The notes: generated by a model from the sequence alone, not told the origin. A stretch of 33,090 nt of DNA from CAZAPZ01 sp964487285 (GCA_964487285.1 CAZAPZ010000004.1:1-33090); one strand, 5' to 3'; positions 1-7,985 are shown, counted from the first letter of the stretch. Made by a program: numbers and translations.

Positions 1-112
1 TTGTATATAGGGTATATATGAGATCTTTGAGGTTTATATGAAGTTACTGAAGTTTTTTGTCGGGTTAGTGCGGAGGGGGGGCTAAATGAGTTGCCCTTTA
101 TCTACGGCACTT
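1..112. other. Left edge, no gene recognised
   Basis: Short stretch beyond the last gene. On the plus strand it has only two tiny frames (ATG at 38, 15 codons; ATG at 85, 14 codons), separated by a run of seven G. No SD-supported gene, promoter or RNA is evident. The neighbouring gene beyond the window is needed to interpret it. Confidence 0.5.
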
Positions 113-220
113 TTATCTGAATTGCTGTAGTGTTTGGGCGAAGTCGGGAATAGCAATGAGTTTTATAATATTAGGTTCTATTTTCAAAAAAAAGTTAAGG
201 ATTATTGATACGGAATCCAT
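113..220 (-). CDS. Hypothetical 35-residue protein
   Basis: A short frame starting ATG at 220 with SD AAGAGG about 6 nt before and ending TAA. Product begins MDSVSIILNFFLKIEP and ends IPDFAQTLQQFR; it is hydrophobic at the N-terminus and has no family that I recognise. It begins 31 nt after lspA. The start codon lies in the stem of the candidate terminator hairpin, and the T8 run codes for FFL, so the frame may be chance. It could also be the remnant of a longer gene. Confidence 0.25.
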   Translation of the reverse strand: MDSVSIILNFFLKIEPNIIKLIAIPDFAQTLQQFR

Positions 221-236
221 ATCAACCTCTTATCCT
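186..236 (-). terminator. Candidate terminator after lspA
   Basis: On the minus strand, 16 nt after the lspA stop: outer arms AGGAT/ATCCT, an internal loop, then a 9-bp stem TTGATATGG/CCGTATCAA with one T-G pair and an ATT loop, followed by TAAC and eight T (plus-strand A run 186-193). The stem is AT-rich and the T tract is 4 nt beyond the outer stem, so termination may be partial. It is the only T-tract hairpin I found at the end of the gene block. It overlaps a short ORF (113-220). Confidence 0.45.
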
Positions 237-251
237 ACATTTTTCAGAGAT

Positions 252-749
252 CTATCGCTCGGATGATTTATCAGATGACTTATAAGTGGCTATTGCAAAG
301 AGTATTGCACCTATTGTTATGGCTGCATCAGCTATGTTGAATGCAGGCCAATGCATTCCATACAGATAAAAATCAAGAAAATCTGTTACCTTGCCTTCAA
401 TTACTCGCTGCCACAAATTTCCTATAGCACCTGATAGAATAAGAGATAATGCAATGTATTCTTGATTATTATGGGAATTATTACCGAATATCAATTTATA
501 CCCTATAATTACTATAAAAATTATAGAGATAATTATGAGAAATATACGTACTAATTGATTTGGTAGAAAAAATGAAATGCCGAATGCAGCAAACGAATTC
601 TCAACATGCACTATGTTAAAAAAACCAGGAATAACTATAATGGTATGTTCTAAATTTCCAGCTAACCATTTGGTCACTGCATCGGCAATTAAAACTACTG
701 CTACTATGAAAATAGCAGTAGTTTTTCCATTTTTCCTATACGACCTCAA
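252..749 (-). CDS. lspA: Lipoprotein signal peptidase (signal peptidase II)
   Basis: Inner-membrane aspartyl protease that cleaves signal peptides of lipidated prolipoproteins. 165 residues with four membrane spans (about 12-29, 66-88, 98-116 and 136-156). The catalytic pair is present as D123 (VTDFLDF) and D141 (FNIADAA), equal to Pseudomonas D124/D143. Two other motifs vary: NSFAAFG for NxGAAF, and GNLWQR for GNLxDR. The start is taken as TTG (749), which puts the DxxTK aspartate at residue 23 as in E. coli; the SD is weak, and the gene overlaps rplQ by 14 nt, suggesting coupled translation. Confidence 0.93.
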   Translation of the reverse strand: MRSYRKNGKTTAIFIVAVVLIADAVTKWLAGNLEHTIIVIPGFFNIVHVENSFAAFGISFFLPNQLVRIFLIIISIIFIVIIGYKLIFGNNSHNNQEYIALSLILSGAIGNLWQRVIEGKVTDFLDFYLYGMHWPAFNIADAAITIGAILFAIATYKSSDKSSER

Positions 750-1101
750 TTTCCTTGAAATAAACCAAAGCCATTTGAGCGTTATCGCCAGGTCTTGGTT
801 CTATTTTAACTACATGTGTAAATCCACTTTTTTTGTCAGCGAATTTCTCTCTTGCAGTTTCAAACAAACCATTTATTAAATCTTTGTCAGGAATTTCAGA
901 TAAAGCCTTTCTCCTCGCAGATAAATCGCCATTTTTTGCTAAAACAATAATTCCATCAATCTGCTTTGCTAAAGCTTTAGCTTTTGATAAAGTAGTTCTT
1001 ATTCTACCATATTTTATAAGAGCCCTCATAAGCGAACGCAAAAGAGCTGTTCGTTGAGATAATTTCATACCAAGTTTCTTGTTCGATTTTCTATGTCTCA
1101 T
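736..1101 (-). CDS. rplQ: Ribosomal protein L17
   Basis: 50S protein near the tunnel exit. 121 residues: MRHRKSNKKLGMKLSQRTALLRSLMRALIKYGRIRTT at the start (usual L17 core) and IEPRPGDNAQMALVYFKEIEVV at the end. ATG start with SD AAGGGA, 9 nt after rpoA. Its last 14 bases overlap lspA, so this is not the final gene of the unit. Confidence 0.97.
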   Translation of the reverse strand: MRHRKSNKKLGMKLSQRTALLRSLMRALIKYGRIRTTLSKAKALAKQIDGIIVLAKNGDLSARRKALSEIPDKDLINGLFETAREKFADKKSGFTHVVKIEPRPGDNAQMALVYFKEIEVV

Positions 1102-1110
1102 TTTCCCTTC

Positions 1111-2034
1111 TCATTCATTAATTTTAAGAGATAAATTATATTTAGTAAGTGACTTTTTTATTTCTACGAGCGATTTATTTCCAAAATTTTTCCTTCCAAG
1201 AAGGTCACTCTCGCTTCTTTTAATTAAGTCACCAATAGTCTCAATCTTGTCATCTTTCAAGCAGTTGGATGCCCTCACAGACAAAGCTAATTCGTCAATA
1301 TTCTTATCTAATATGCTTTTATCTTCTTCTGATTCAGAGGACTTAGAAGAAACATCACTACCCTGAATTTTATTGAGATGGTCACCAATTATAGTAATTG
1401 CTTCTTTTAAAGAATCGTATGGTGTTACAGTTCCATTTGTTGTTATATCAATAATAAGTTTTTCATAGCCTAAAAACCCCTTCGTATCCGAATGTTCGAT
1501 ACGAAATGCAACATTTTCAACTGAAGAAAAATCCGAATCTATAGGAATCCATCCTGGTTCTTTATTGGCTATAGCAAGGTCAGCCTTCCGGAATCCGGAT
1601 CCATATTCCACAATACCGGATAATTTCAGTCTTCCCCCATCTTCAATCGTTGCTATATAACTATCCCTATTTACAACAACAAGACTTTCGCAAATTAAGT
1701 CTCCTGCATATATCATACCGGCTTTATGATCAATATTAACAGTCTCTGATTTCATATCCGTCATATCTGTTCTAAATATTACATTTCTTAAATTTAAAAT
1801 TAAATTTAAGGCATCTTCTTTTACCGAACTTATAGGAGAAAATTCTGAGTCTACTCCGGAAATTTTTACTTTTGTAAAAGCAAAACCCCCAACAGATGAT
1901 AGAAGAACTCTCCTAAATGCATTGCCTAATGTAGTGGCGTATCCTCTTTCCAGCGGCTCTATAACAAATTGCTCCAAATTACCTATTTCTGACACCTTTT
2001 TAATCTCTTCCGGAAAAACCATATTTCTTATCAC
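1111..2034 (-). CDS. rpoA: RNA polymerase subunit alpha
   Basis: Dimeric scaffold of RNA polymerase that also reads UP elements and activators. 307 residues, somewhat short. N-terminal domain with EPLERG at 26-31 and TLGNAFRRVLLSS; an acidic, Ser-rich linker around 225-245; C-terminal domain with R254, N257, K260, G285, K287 and S288 matching the E. coli DNA-contact residues R265, N268, K271, G296, K298 and S299, so UP-element reading should be intact. Start taken at GTG (2034), giving MIRN; an ATG four codons in, with SD GGTGAT, is an alternative. Confidence 0.97.
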   Translation of the reverse strand: MIRNMVFPEEIKKVSEIGNLEQFVIEPLERGYATTLGNAFRRVLLSSVGGFAFTKVKISGVDSEFSPISSVKEDALNLILNLRNVIFRTDMTDMKSETVNIDHKAGMIYAGDLICESLVVVNRDSYIATIEDGGRLKLSGIVEYGSGFRKADLAIANKEPGWIPIDSDFSSVENVAFRIEHSDTKGFLGYEKLIIDITTNGTVTPYDSLKEAITIIGDHLNKIQGSDVSSKSSESEEDKSILDKNIDELALSVRASNCLKDDKIETIGDLIKRSESDLLGRKNFGNKSLVEIKKSLTKYNLSLKINE

Positions 2035-2040
2035 CGTATC

Positions 2041-2667
2041 TTACCTGGAGTAATATTCAACTATTTTTGATACATTAAATGAAGGTTGAATATCAGATGG
2101 ATAGCTGATAACAGAAATGCTCCATTCATTTTCGGATCTTATCCATGCAGGTGTCGGCCTTAATTTGAGATTATTTATTATTTTCTCTTTTCCAACATCA
2201 TTTCTGCACTTATCCACAACCTCCACTTTGTCGCCTACGTTGATAAGGATTGAAGGTATACTGACTCTTTTACCATTCAGTCTAACGCGCTTATGTGAAA
2301 CAATCTGTTTCGCCTCTTTTCTCGATGAAGCAAGACCGGCTCGATAAACCAGATTATCCAAACGTCTTTCGAGTAAGACTAAAAGACTTTCACCTTGAAC
2401 ACCCTTTTGCCTCTTTGCCTTTTGAACGTTATTCTTGAACTGTTTTTCAAGCAATCCATATATATATCTTGCTTTTTGTTTTTCTATCAGTCTTTCTTTA
2501 TACCCCGACGGACGTCTTCCGCGTCCTGCTGTTTTCCCATGCTCACCCGGCTTATAACTTCGTCTCTCAAATGCACACTTTGCTGACTCACATTTTTGAC
2601 CTTTTAAAAAAAGCTTGCTGCCTGTATAGCGACAAAGTGAACAACGTTTCTCTAAAAATATAGTCAC
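2041..2667 (-). CDS. rpsD: Ribosomal protein S4, zinc-binding form
   Basis: Primary 16S-binding protein and assembly initiator; in E. coli also the alpha-operon repressor. 208 residues from the GTG at 2667, preceded by SD GGAGG. An ATG at 2718 is in frame but would lie inside rpsK and add 17 unrelated residues. With the GTG start the cysteines fall at C9, C12, C26 and C31, as in the zinc finger of Thermus S4. The S4 RNA-binding domain (RRLDNLVYRAGLASSRKEA to about 155) is intact. rpoA follows after 6 nt. Confidence 0.96.
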   Translation of the reverse strand: MTIFLEKRCSLCRYTGSKLFLKGQKCESAKCAFERRSYKPGEHGKTAGRGRRPSGYKERLIEKQKARYIYGLLEKQFKNNVQKAKRQKGVQGESLLVLLERRLDNLVYRAGLASSRKEAKQIVSHKRVRLNGKRVSIPSILINVGDKVEVVDKCRNDVGKEKIINNLKLRPTPAWIRSENEWSISVISYPSDIQPSFNVSKIVEYYSR

Positions 2668-2683
2668 TCTCAATATCCTCCAA

Positions 2684-3082
2684 TCAAACTCTACGCCGCT
2701 TAGGCGGTCTGCATCCATTATGTGGAATCGGCGTCACATCTACAATGTCTTTTACTCTAAAACCTGATGCAGCAAGACCACGTATTGCCGAGTCTCTTCC
2801 AAAACCAGGACCTTTCACTCTTATCATTAACTCTTTCACGCCAAATGGTTGAGATTTCTTTGTTATATCCTCTGCTACCATCTGCGCCGCAAATGGTGTG
2901 CCCTTTCGGGTGCCTTTAAACCCAACTGTACCCGAACTCGACCAGCATAAAACAGCTCCTGATCTGTCCGCAAGCGTTATAATTGTGTTATTAAAACTGG
3001 ATTGAATAAACGCAACCGCAGTTAATACACTCCTTTTTTTTGCCTTTCTTTTCCCGTCAACCTTCTTCCCTTTTTTAGCCAT
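2684..3082 (-). CDS. rpsK: Ribosomal protein S11
   Basis: 30S platform protein at the E-site mRNA path. 132 residues, Lys-rich N-terminal tail, SSFNNTIITLADRSGAVLCWSS-type core, KGTRKGTPFAAQMVAED and the C-terminal DVTPIPHNGCRPPKRRRV. ATG start 4 nt after rpsM; 16 nt before the chosen rpsD start. Confidence 0.98.
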   Translation of the reverse strand: MAKKGKKVDGKRKAKKRSVLTAVAFIQSSFNNTIITLADRSGAVLCWSSSGTVGFKGTRKGTPFAAQMVAEDITKKSQPFGVKELMIRVKGPGFGRDSAIRGLAASGFRVKDIVDVTPIPHNGCRPPKRRRV

Positions 3083-3086
3083 GCTG

Positions 3087-3455
3087 TTACTTCCCCGATT
3101 TTCCGCCGACAGTTTTACGTCTGCCTTTCCTAGTTCTACTATTTGTTTTTGTTCTTTGTCCTCTTACAGGTAATCCACGTCTGTGTCTTAATCCTTTATA
3201 GCTGCCTATGTTCATAAGATTTTTTATATCCATACTAACAGCCCTTCTCAGGTCACCTTCAATCTTATAATTATGAAGAACCAAATTCAAACTATTTATC
3301 TCTTTATCAGTTAGTTCGTCAGTTCTCTTGTCTGCATCCACTTTAGCAGATTGAAGCACAATTTTTCCGGACAACGGTCCAATACCATATATATATGTTA
3401 TCGCAACTTCCATCCGTTTGTTTCTTGGTAAATCAACACCTCCGATGCGAGCCAT
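3087..3455 (-). CDS. rpsM: Ribosomal protein S13
   Basis: 30S head protein that bridges to L5 and contacts P-site tRNA. 122 residues: MARIGGVDLPRNKRMEVAITYIYGIG at the N-terminus (helix-two-turn-helix fold), NIGSYKGLRHRRGLPVRGQRTKTNSRTRKG in the middle and a basic C-terminal tail. ATG start. First gene of the alpha group rpsM-rpsK-rpsD-rpoA-rplQ. Confidence 0.98.
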   Translation of the reverse strand: MARIGGVDLPRNKRMEVAITYIYGIGPLSGKIVLQSAKVDADKRTDELTDKEINSLNLVLHNYKIEGDLRRAVSMDIKNLMNIGSYKGLRHRRGLPVRGQRTKTNSRTRKGRRKTVGGKSGK

Positions 3456-3459
3456 TTAA

Positions 3460-3573
3460 CTACCCCTGCCTCTGCTTATGCTTTGGATTTTCACAAACCA
3501 CTCTTACAACACCCTGTCTCTTAATAACTCTACACTTTTTACAGATTTTTTTCACCGATGCCCTCACCTTCAT
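3460..3573 (-). CDS. rpmJ: Ribosomal protein L36, zinc-binding form
   Basis: Smallest 50S protein. 37 residues, MKVRASVKKICKKCRVIKR at the start and ENPKHKQRQG at the end. Zinc ligands C11, C14, C27 and H32 are intact (C+ type). ATG at 3573, 10 nt after infA; TAG at 3460, 4 nt before rpsM. Its identity is secure from motif and its place between infA and rpsM. Confidence 0.97.
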   Translation of the reverse strand: MKVRASVKKICKKCRVIKRQGVVRVVCENPKHKQRQG

Positions 3574-3583
3574 ATTAAAACTC

Positions 3584-3802
3584 CTATTTGTATCTGTATA
3601 TGATCCTCGCCCTGTCAAGACTGTAAGGAGATATTTGCAACTTCACTCTATCACCGGGCAAAATCTTTATATAATGCATTCTCATCTTGCCGGAAACATG
3701 GGCTAGTATTATTTTCCCATTAGGGAGCTCCACCTTAAACATTGCATCAGGCAACATTTTCGTAACCTTCGCATCCAATTCCAGTACTTCTTCTTTAGCC
3801 AT
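3584..3802 (-). CDS. infA: Translation initiation factor IF-1
   Basis: Binds the 30S A site during initiation. 72 residues, one S1-type OB fold: MAKEEVLELDAKVTKMLPDAMFKVELPNGKIILAHVSGKMR (shown in the usual order) and a C-terminal RARIIYRYK. ATG start with SD AGGAAC-type sequence. 10 nt before rpmJ, the usual infA-rpmJ pair. Confidence 0.97.
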   Translation of the reverse strand: MAKEEVLELDAKVTKMLPDAMFKVELPNGKIILAHVSGKMRMHYIKILPGDRVKLQISPYSLDRARIIYRYK

Positions 3803-3825
3803 TGTTCCTCAAACCTTTTTTAAAT

Positions 3826-4575
3826 TTATACACGAGTAAGGATTTTAACACCTTTTTCAGTAATTGCAATGCTATCTTCAAAATGACTTGATCTTTTATG
3901 ATCCCTTGTTACAACAGTCCAATGGTTCCTTTTTACAAATACATCACTTCCGCCTTCTGTTATCATAGGTTCTATCGCAAGTGTCATCCCTGTAACTATT
4001 TTATCTATAGAAATATCTGTATAATAATTTGGAACCTGCGGATCTTCATGGAGCTCTTTACCAACTCCATGGCCAACGTAATCTTTCACTACCGAGAACT
4101 TATTATCAAGAGCATGCTTTTCAACTGCAGCCGAAATATCCGATATACGATTCCCGGCTACCGCTTCTTCTATTCCGCAATCAAGACATTCTTCCGTTAC
4201 CTTATTAAGTTTTTTGCCCACAGTATCAGTTGTCCCCACAATGAGCGTTCTGGCCATATCACTATAAAATCCATCGTATAAAAGTCCAAAATCCAAACTT
4301 ACAAGATCTCCCTCTTTTATTATAACCTTTTTGGATGGGATGCCATGAACAACTTCCTCATTGATCGAAACACAAATAGCCTTTGGGAATCCATAGTAGC
4401 CCAAAAACGCAGGATACGCATTAACATCCTTGGCCTTTTGTCTTGCCATTCTGTCTATTTCGAGACTACTTATACCATCACTTATATTCTCCTCCAAAAA
4501 AAGCAGTATTCTGCAAGTTATCTGTCCGATTTTATACATTTTTTCAATCTCTTCATTAGATTTAAGTATAATCAA
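3826..4575 (-). CDS. map: Methionine aminopeptidase, type I
   Basis: Removes the initiator methionine from new proteins at the ribosome exit. 249 residues. Metal ligands D95, D106, H169, E202 and E233 and the catalytic H77 are all present, matching E. coli D97/D108/H171/E204/E235/H79. There is no N-terminal SEC-C zinc extension. TTG start (4575) with SD AGGTGA 6 nt before and the typical N-terminus MIILKSNEEIEKM. It lies 11 nt after adk and 23 nt before infA. Confidence 0.98.
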   Translation of the reverse strand: MIILKSNEEIEKMYKIGQITCRILLFLEENISDGISSLEIDRMARQKAKDVNAYPAFLGYYGFPKAICVSINEEVVHGIPSKKVIIKEGDLVSLDFGLLYDGFYSDMARTLIVGTTDTVGKKLNKVTEECLDCGIEEAVAGNRISDISAAVEKHALDNKFSVVKDYVGHGVGKELHEDPQVPNYYTDISIDKIVTGMTLAIEPMITEGGSDVFVKRNHWTVVTRDHKRSSHFEDSIAITEKGVKILTRV

Positions 4576-4586
4576 ACTTTTTTCAC

Positions 4587-5228
4587 CTATTTAAGCAGAT
4601 TCAATATATCATTCAATATAACATCCGGTTCTCTCTCTCCATCAACCGTTCTTAATAACGATCTTTTGTCATAACAGTTAATGATCGGTTTTGTCTGTTG
4701 ATTATATATTTTCAATCTGTTTAAAACAGTGTGCTTCGAATCATCAATTCTCTGTATCAGCTCATTGCCGCAATTGTCACAAATTCCATCTTTCTTTGGA
4801 GGATTACAGTGAACATTATACACAGAGCTACAGTTGGGGCAGCTTCTCCTTCCCGAAATTCTTTTTAGTACCTTTTCCTCGGAAATATCAATATTTAATA
4901 CAAAATCCACACTTCTGCCTAACTTTTTCAGCATGTCGGCGAGAGCGCCGGCCTGATCAATAGTTCTCGGGAAGCCATCAAGAATAAATCCCAGTTTACA
5001 ATCTTCCTTAGAGATTCTATCGGCCATCATAGCAACAATTATTTTATCAGGCACAAGTTCGCCTTTGTTCATACAACTTTTTGCCTTCTTACCAAGTTTT
5101 GTATTACCCGCTACTTCAGCTCTCAGGATCTCTCCGGTCGATATTTCAGGAATATCATACTTTTCCGCCAAAAATTTGCCTTGCGTTCCCTTCCCAGCTC
5201 CCGGTGGCCCTAAAAGTATCAATATCAT
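4587..5228 (-). CDS. adk: Adenylate kinase, zinc-lid type
   Basis: Cytosolic enzyme that interconverts ATP + AMP and 2 ADP. 213 residues, long-lid form. P-loop GPPGAGKGT at 7-15, AMP-binding STGEILR at 30-36 and DGFPRT at 84-89; the lid carries C130/C133 and C150/C153, so it should bind structural zinc as in Gram-positive enzymes. ATG start with SD 8-10 nt before. The secY-adk-map-infA-rpmJ order is common in many phyla but is lost in E. coli. Confidence 0.98.
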   Translation of the reverse strand: MILILLGPPGAGKGTQGKFLAEKYDIPEISTGEILRAEVAGNTKLGKKAKSCMNKGELVPDKIIVAMMADRISKEDCKLGFILDGFPRTIDQAGALADMLKKLGRSVDFVLNIDISEEKVLKRISGRRSCPNCSSVYNVHCNPPKKDGICDNCGNELIQRIDDSKHTVLNRLKIYNQQTKPIINCYDKRSLLRTVDGEREPDVILNDILNLLK

Positions 5229-5235
5229 AGCGGCT

Positions 5236-6534
5236 CTATCTCCTCGCTTTATTAATCATTCCTTTATAGTCATGCATAAACAGATGCGATTCCACCTGCA
5301 TTATGGTATCAAGTGCAACTTGAACAACGATCAGTAGAGATGTCCCTCCGAAAAAGAAAGGCACATTAAAATGTTTTATAAATATCCATGGCAGTACGCA
5401 AATTATAGCTAAATATATACTGCCCGAAAATGTAAGTCTATCAAGTATTGAATCAATATACGCAGCAGTCTTTTTTCCGGGTCTTATACCTGAAATAAAA
5501 CCACCGTATTTTTTCAAGTTTTCTGCAACTTCTTTAGGGTTGAAGATTATAGCTGTGTAAAAATACGCAAAAAAGAATATCATAGCTGCATACAGTATCG
5601 AATAGATTGATCCTCCGGGCTGCAAATAATCCGTTATATTCTGAAAAATCTTTACATGCACCATTGTTACCGCTGTAGCGGGAAAAAGAAGTATGGATGA
5701 TGCGAATATAGGCGGTATAACACCTGAGACATTAACTTTTATAGGTAGATAGCTTGATTGGCCGCCATAAAGCTTATTTCCGACCATGCGCCGAGGATAC
5801 TGTATCTGAATTCTTCTCTGCGCCATTTCAACATAGCAAACAAAATACACTACTGCAATAATTAAAGCCAACATTATTACAAGCGTTATTACAGAAAGCT
5901 CCCCTGCACTCACCAAACGAAATGTGTTACCGATGGCAGCAGGCATTCTTGCAACTATTCCAGCAAATATTATCAAACTAATTCCATTACCTATACCCCG
6001 TTCGTTGACCTGTTCACCCATCCACATCAAAAATAGAGTTGCAGTTGTCATCGTGGCTACGGTAATAAGCACAAATGAAATACCTGGCACAATAACGACC
6101 GGAGCACCACCAAAACCTCTGGTTTGCTCTAAACCTACCGCAATTCCTATTCCCTGTAAAACTGAAATTATAACGGTAAGATATCTTGTATACTCCGTTA
6201 TCTTTGTTCTGCCTTCTTCACCCTCTTTCTTTAGACGAGCCAATTCGGGGAAAATTCCAACGCCCGCAATCAATTCAATGATAATAGCTGCGCTAATATA
6301 GGGCATGATGCCAAGCGAAAGTATAGAAAGCTGTTTTAATGCACCACCTGTAAACATGTTAAAAAGACCTAAAACCGTACTCTGAGAATTGTTAAATATC
6401 TCACTGAAAACATTTATGTCTATACCAGGCGTAGGCACATGAATTCCAGCCCTAAAAAGTATAAGCATGCCTATTGTAAAAAGTAAGCGCTTATTTAGTT
6501 CGGGAAGATTCGGTAATTTGTCGTATCCGCTCAT
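5236..6534 (-). CDS. secY: Preprotein translocase subunit SecY
   Basis: Pore of the Sec channel in the inner membrane. 432 residues with ten predicted membrane spans. Recognisable segments: FRAGIHVPTPGID in the first span and plug region, GIMPYISAAIIIELI, GEQVNERGIGNGISLIIFAGIVA, cytosolic loop AQRRIQIQYPRRMVGNKLYGGQSSYLPIKVNVSGVIPPIFASS (given here by its parts), NPKEVAENLKKYGGFISGIRPG and the SecY signature GGTSLLIVV near the C-terminus. Start ATG coupled to rplO through a one-base overlap; adk follows after 7 nt. The SecE partner is at 31172-31360. Confidence 0.98.
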   Translation of the reverse strand: MSGYDKLPNLPELNKRLLFTIGMLILFRAGIHVPTPGIDINVFSEIFNNSQSTVLGLFNMFTGGALKQLSILSLGIMPYISAAIIIELIAGVGIFPELARLKKEGEEGRTKITEYTRYLTVIISVLQGIGIAVGLEQTRGFGGAPVVIVPGISFVLITVATMTTATLFLMWMGEQVNERGIGNGISLIIFAGIVARMPAAIGNTFRLVSAGELSVITLVIMLALIIAVVYFVCYVEMAQRRIQIQYPRRMVGNKLYGGQSSYLPIKVNVSGVIPPIFASSILLFPATAVTMVHVKIFQNITDYLQPGGSIYSILYAAMIFFFAYFYTAIIFNPKEVAENLKKYGGFISGIRPGKKTAAYIDSILDRLTFSGSIYLAIICVLPWIFIKHFNVPFFFGGTSLLIVVQVALDTIMQVESHLFMHDYKGMINKARR

Positions 6535-6962
6535 TAATCTACTTCACAATTAGCAGCTATTAACTTTTCCCGTGCAGATGCCGACACTTTGATGCCGTTT
6601 AGTTTTAATTCCTTTTTAATCTCTCCATTTGAAACGATTTTTACTGAGACATTCTTTTTAGAGATCAGACCTATTTTATAGAGAGATTCGACATTAACGA
6701 TATCATTCTCATTGTATTTATTCAACCTTTCTAAAGAAACAATCGTATCTTTCTTATTTCTACTATTAAATCCCCTTTTAGGTACTCTTCGTATGAGAGG
6801 CATTTGACCGCCTTCAAAATATGGGCCTTTTGTACCCCCTGATCTTGATTTCTGTCCCTTGGTACCTCTTCCGGCAGTCGTTCCCCATCCGGATCCATCA
6901 CCTCTTCCAACTCTTGTTCTATTTTTGAAACTGATTTTTAACAGCTTATTTAGTTCAATCAT
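6534..6962 (-). CDS. rplO: Ribosomal protein L15
   Basis: Late-assembly 50S protein. 142 residues: Gly/Arg-rich N-terminal extension with RVGRGDGSGWGTTAGRGTKGQ and SGGTKGPYFEGGQMPLIRRVPKRGF, then a globular C-terminal domain ending VSASAREKLIAANCEVD. ATG start inside the end of rpmD; its TAA shares one base with the secY ATG (TAATG). Confidence 0.97.
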   Translation of the reverse strand: MIELNKLLKISFKNRTRVGRGDGSGWGTTAGRGTKGQKSRSGGTKGPYFEGGQMPLIRRVPKRGFNSRNKKDTIVSLERLNKYNENDIVNVESLYKIGLISKKNVSVKIVSNGEIKKELKLNGIKVSASAREKLIAANCEVD

Positions 6963-7140
6963 CTTTCTCCTCTACAGACAAAAGAAATGCAATCTTATTA
7001 ATCATTCCTCTTATACACGGCGTATCTTCAACAATGACGCTGCTTGCCGTCTTATTTAAACCAAGGCTATGCGCTACAGCCTTGATACGCTCATTCTTCC
7101 CAGCCAATCCTCGAGTCAACTTAATCTTTATGCTGCTCAT
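6955..7140 (-). CDS. rpmD: Ribosomal protein L30
   Basis: Small 50S protein. 61 residues: KIKLTRGLAGKNERIKAVAHSLGLNKTASSV is the usual single-domain uL30, and DTPCIRGMINKI follows. ATG start overlapping the rpsE TGA by 4 nt; its own TGA overlaps rplO by 8 nt. Confidence 0.97.
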   Translation of the reverse strand: MSSIKIKLTRGLAGKNERIKAVAHSLGLNKTASSVIVEDTPCIRGMINKIAFLLSVEEKDD

Positions 7141-7622
7141 TTCAAATCCCTTGCAACTACAGTCTCATTGGGAATGGGTCTGTGCGTTTTCAGTGATTTT
7201 AATGCAGCAATTGTAGCATGTGCAACATTAGAAGGATTATTTGTAGCAAGTGATTTTGCCACTACATCTTTATAACCGGATGCTTCCAAAATAGCTCTCA
7301 TTGTTCCGCCGGACACAATGCCTGTGCCTTTCCTTGCAGGCCTTATCATCACTCTTCCTGCTCCACATTTTGCCACTACTTTATGAGGAAGCGTCCCGTT
7401 AACTATGGATACTCTAAACAGATGCGATCTCGCTTTTTTAGTAGCTTTGCCTATGGCATCGGCAACAAGTCGTGATTTAGCATTCGCAACACCCAGCATT
7501 CCTTTTTGATCACCTACAGCAACAAGAGCATTAAACCTGAATTTCCGACCGCCTTTAACAACCTTTGATATTCTTCCTACATGTATTAAATGCTCACTTA
7601 ATTCATCCTGATCCTTTTCCAC
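7137..7622 (-). CDS. rpsE: Ribosomal protein S5
   Basis: 30S protein at the mRNA entry site, involved in accuracy and spectinomycin response. About 161 residues if started at the GTG at 7622, preceded by SD GAGGTG; a TTG at 7637 that overlaps the rplR stop (adding five residues) cannot be excluded. Double-stranded RNA-binding-type domain LIHVGRISKVVKGGRKFRF, then ANAKSRLVADAIGKATKKA and the C-terminal domain with ARKGTGIVSGGTMRAILE. Ends in an ATGA junction with rpmD. Confidence 0.96.
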   Translation of the reverse strand: MEKDQDELSEHLIHVGRISKVVKGGRKFRFNALVAVGDQKGMLGVANAKSRLVADAIGKATKKARSHLFRVSIVNGTLPHKVVAKCGAGRVMIRPARKGTGIVSGGTMRAILEASGYKDVVAKSLATNNPSNVAHATIAALKSLKTHRPIPNETVVARDLK

Positions 7623-7633
7623 GCGCACCTCTT

Positions 7634-7978
7634 TCAAAATTTCAAACCTGCTTGCCTTGCCGAATCCGCCAATGCCTTCACACAGCCGTGATAGTTGTAT
7701 CCCGAACGATCAAAGGATACTTCTTTTATACCATTTTTTAGTGCTGCTGCTGCGATTTGAGCTCCAACTACTTTTGCAGCAGCAATATTGCAGCCTTTTG
7801 TTTCATCTTTCATGTTCGATGAGCTTCCAACGGTTTTTCCAACGGTGTCATCTATAAGCTGAGCATAAATATATAAGTTGCTCTTATATATGCACAATCG
7901 CGGCCTGTCAGCCGTACCTGAAATTTTCATCCTCAATCGCCTATGCCTATTGTGTCGTCTATTTTTAATCTCTGCCAT
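7634..7978 (-). CDS. rplR: Ribosomal protein L18
   Basis: Binds 5S rRNA together with L5. 114 residues from the ATG at 7978 (MAEIKNRRHNRHRRLRMKISG), SD GAGGT 5 nt before; a GTG 17 codons upstream would overlap rplF and has no support. Core TADRPRLCIYKSNLYIYAQLIDD and the C-terminal FDRSGYNYHGCVKALADSARQAGL are standard. rpsE overlaps or abuts its end depending on the rpsE start. Confidence 0.96.
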   Translation of the reverse strand: MAEIKNRRHNRHRRLRMKISGTADRPRLCIYKSNLYIYAQLIDDTVGKTVGSSSNMKDETKGCNIAAAKVVGAQIAAAALKNGIKEVSFDRSGYNYHGCVKALADSARQAGLKF

Positions 7979-7985
7979 TTTTACC

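Noticed and set aside
38..126. Two short plus-strand frames around a G7 run as a frameshifted gene
   Set aside because: Joining them in any frame gives no recognisable protein, and the stretch is too short to judge.
1079..1366. Plus-strand open frames opposite rpoA, secY, map, tuf and others (for example 1079-1366, 3898-4281, 5924-6301, 24435-25052)
   Set aside because: They are antisense to well-identified genes, have no SD or family features, and low-complexity translations typical of shadow frames.
2668..2718. Upstream ATG for rpsD giving 225 residues
   Set aside because: It lies inside rpsK; the GTG at 2667 has an SD and puts the four zinc cysteines at the family positions.
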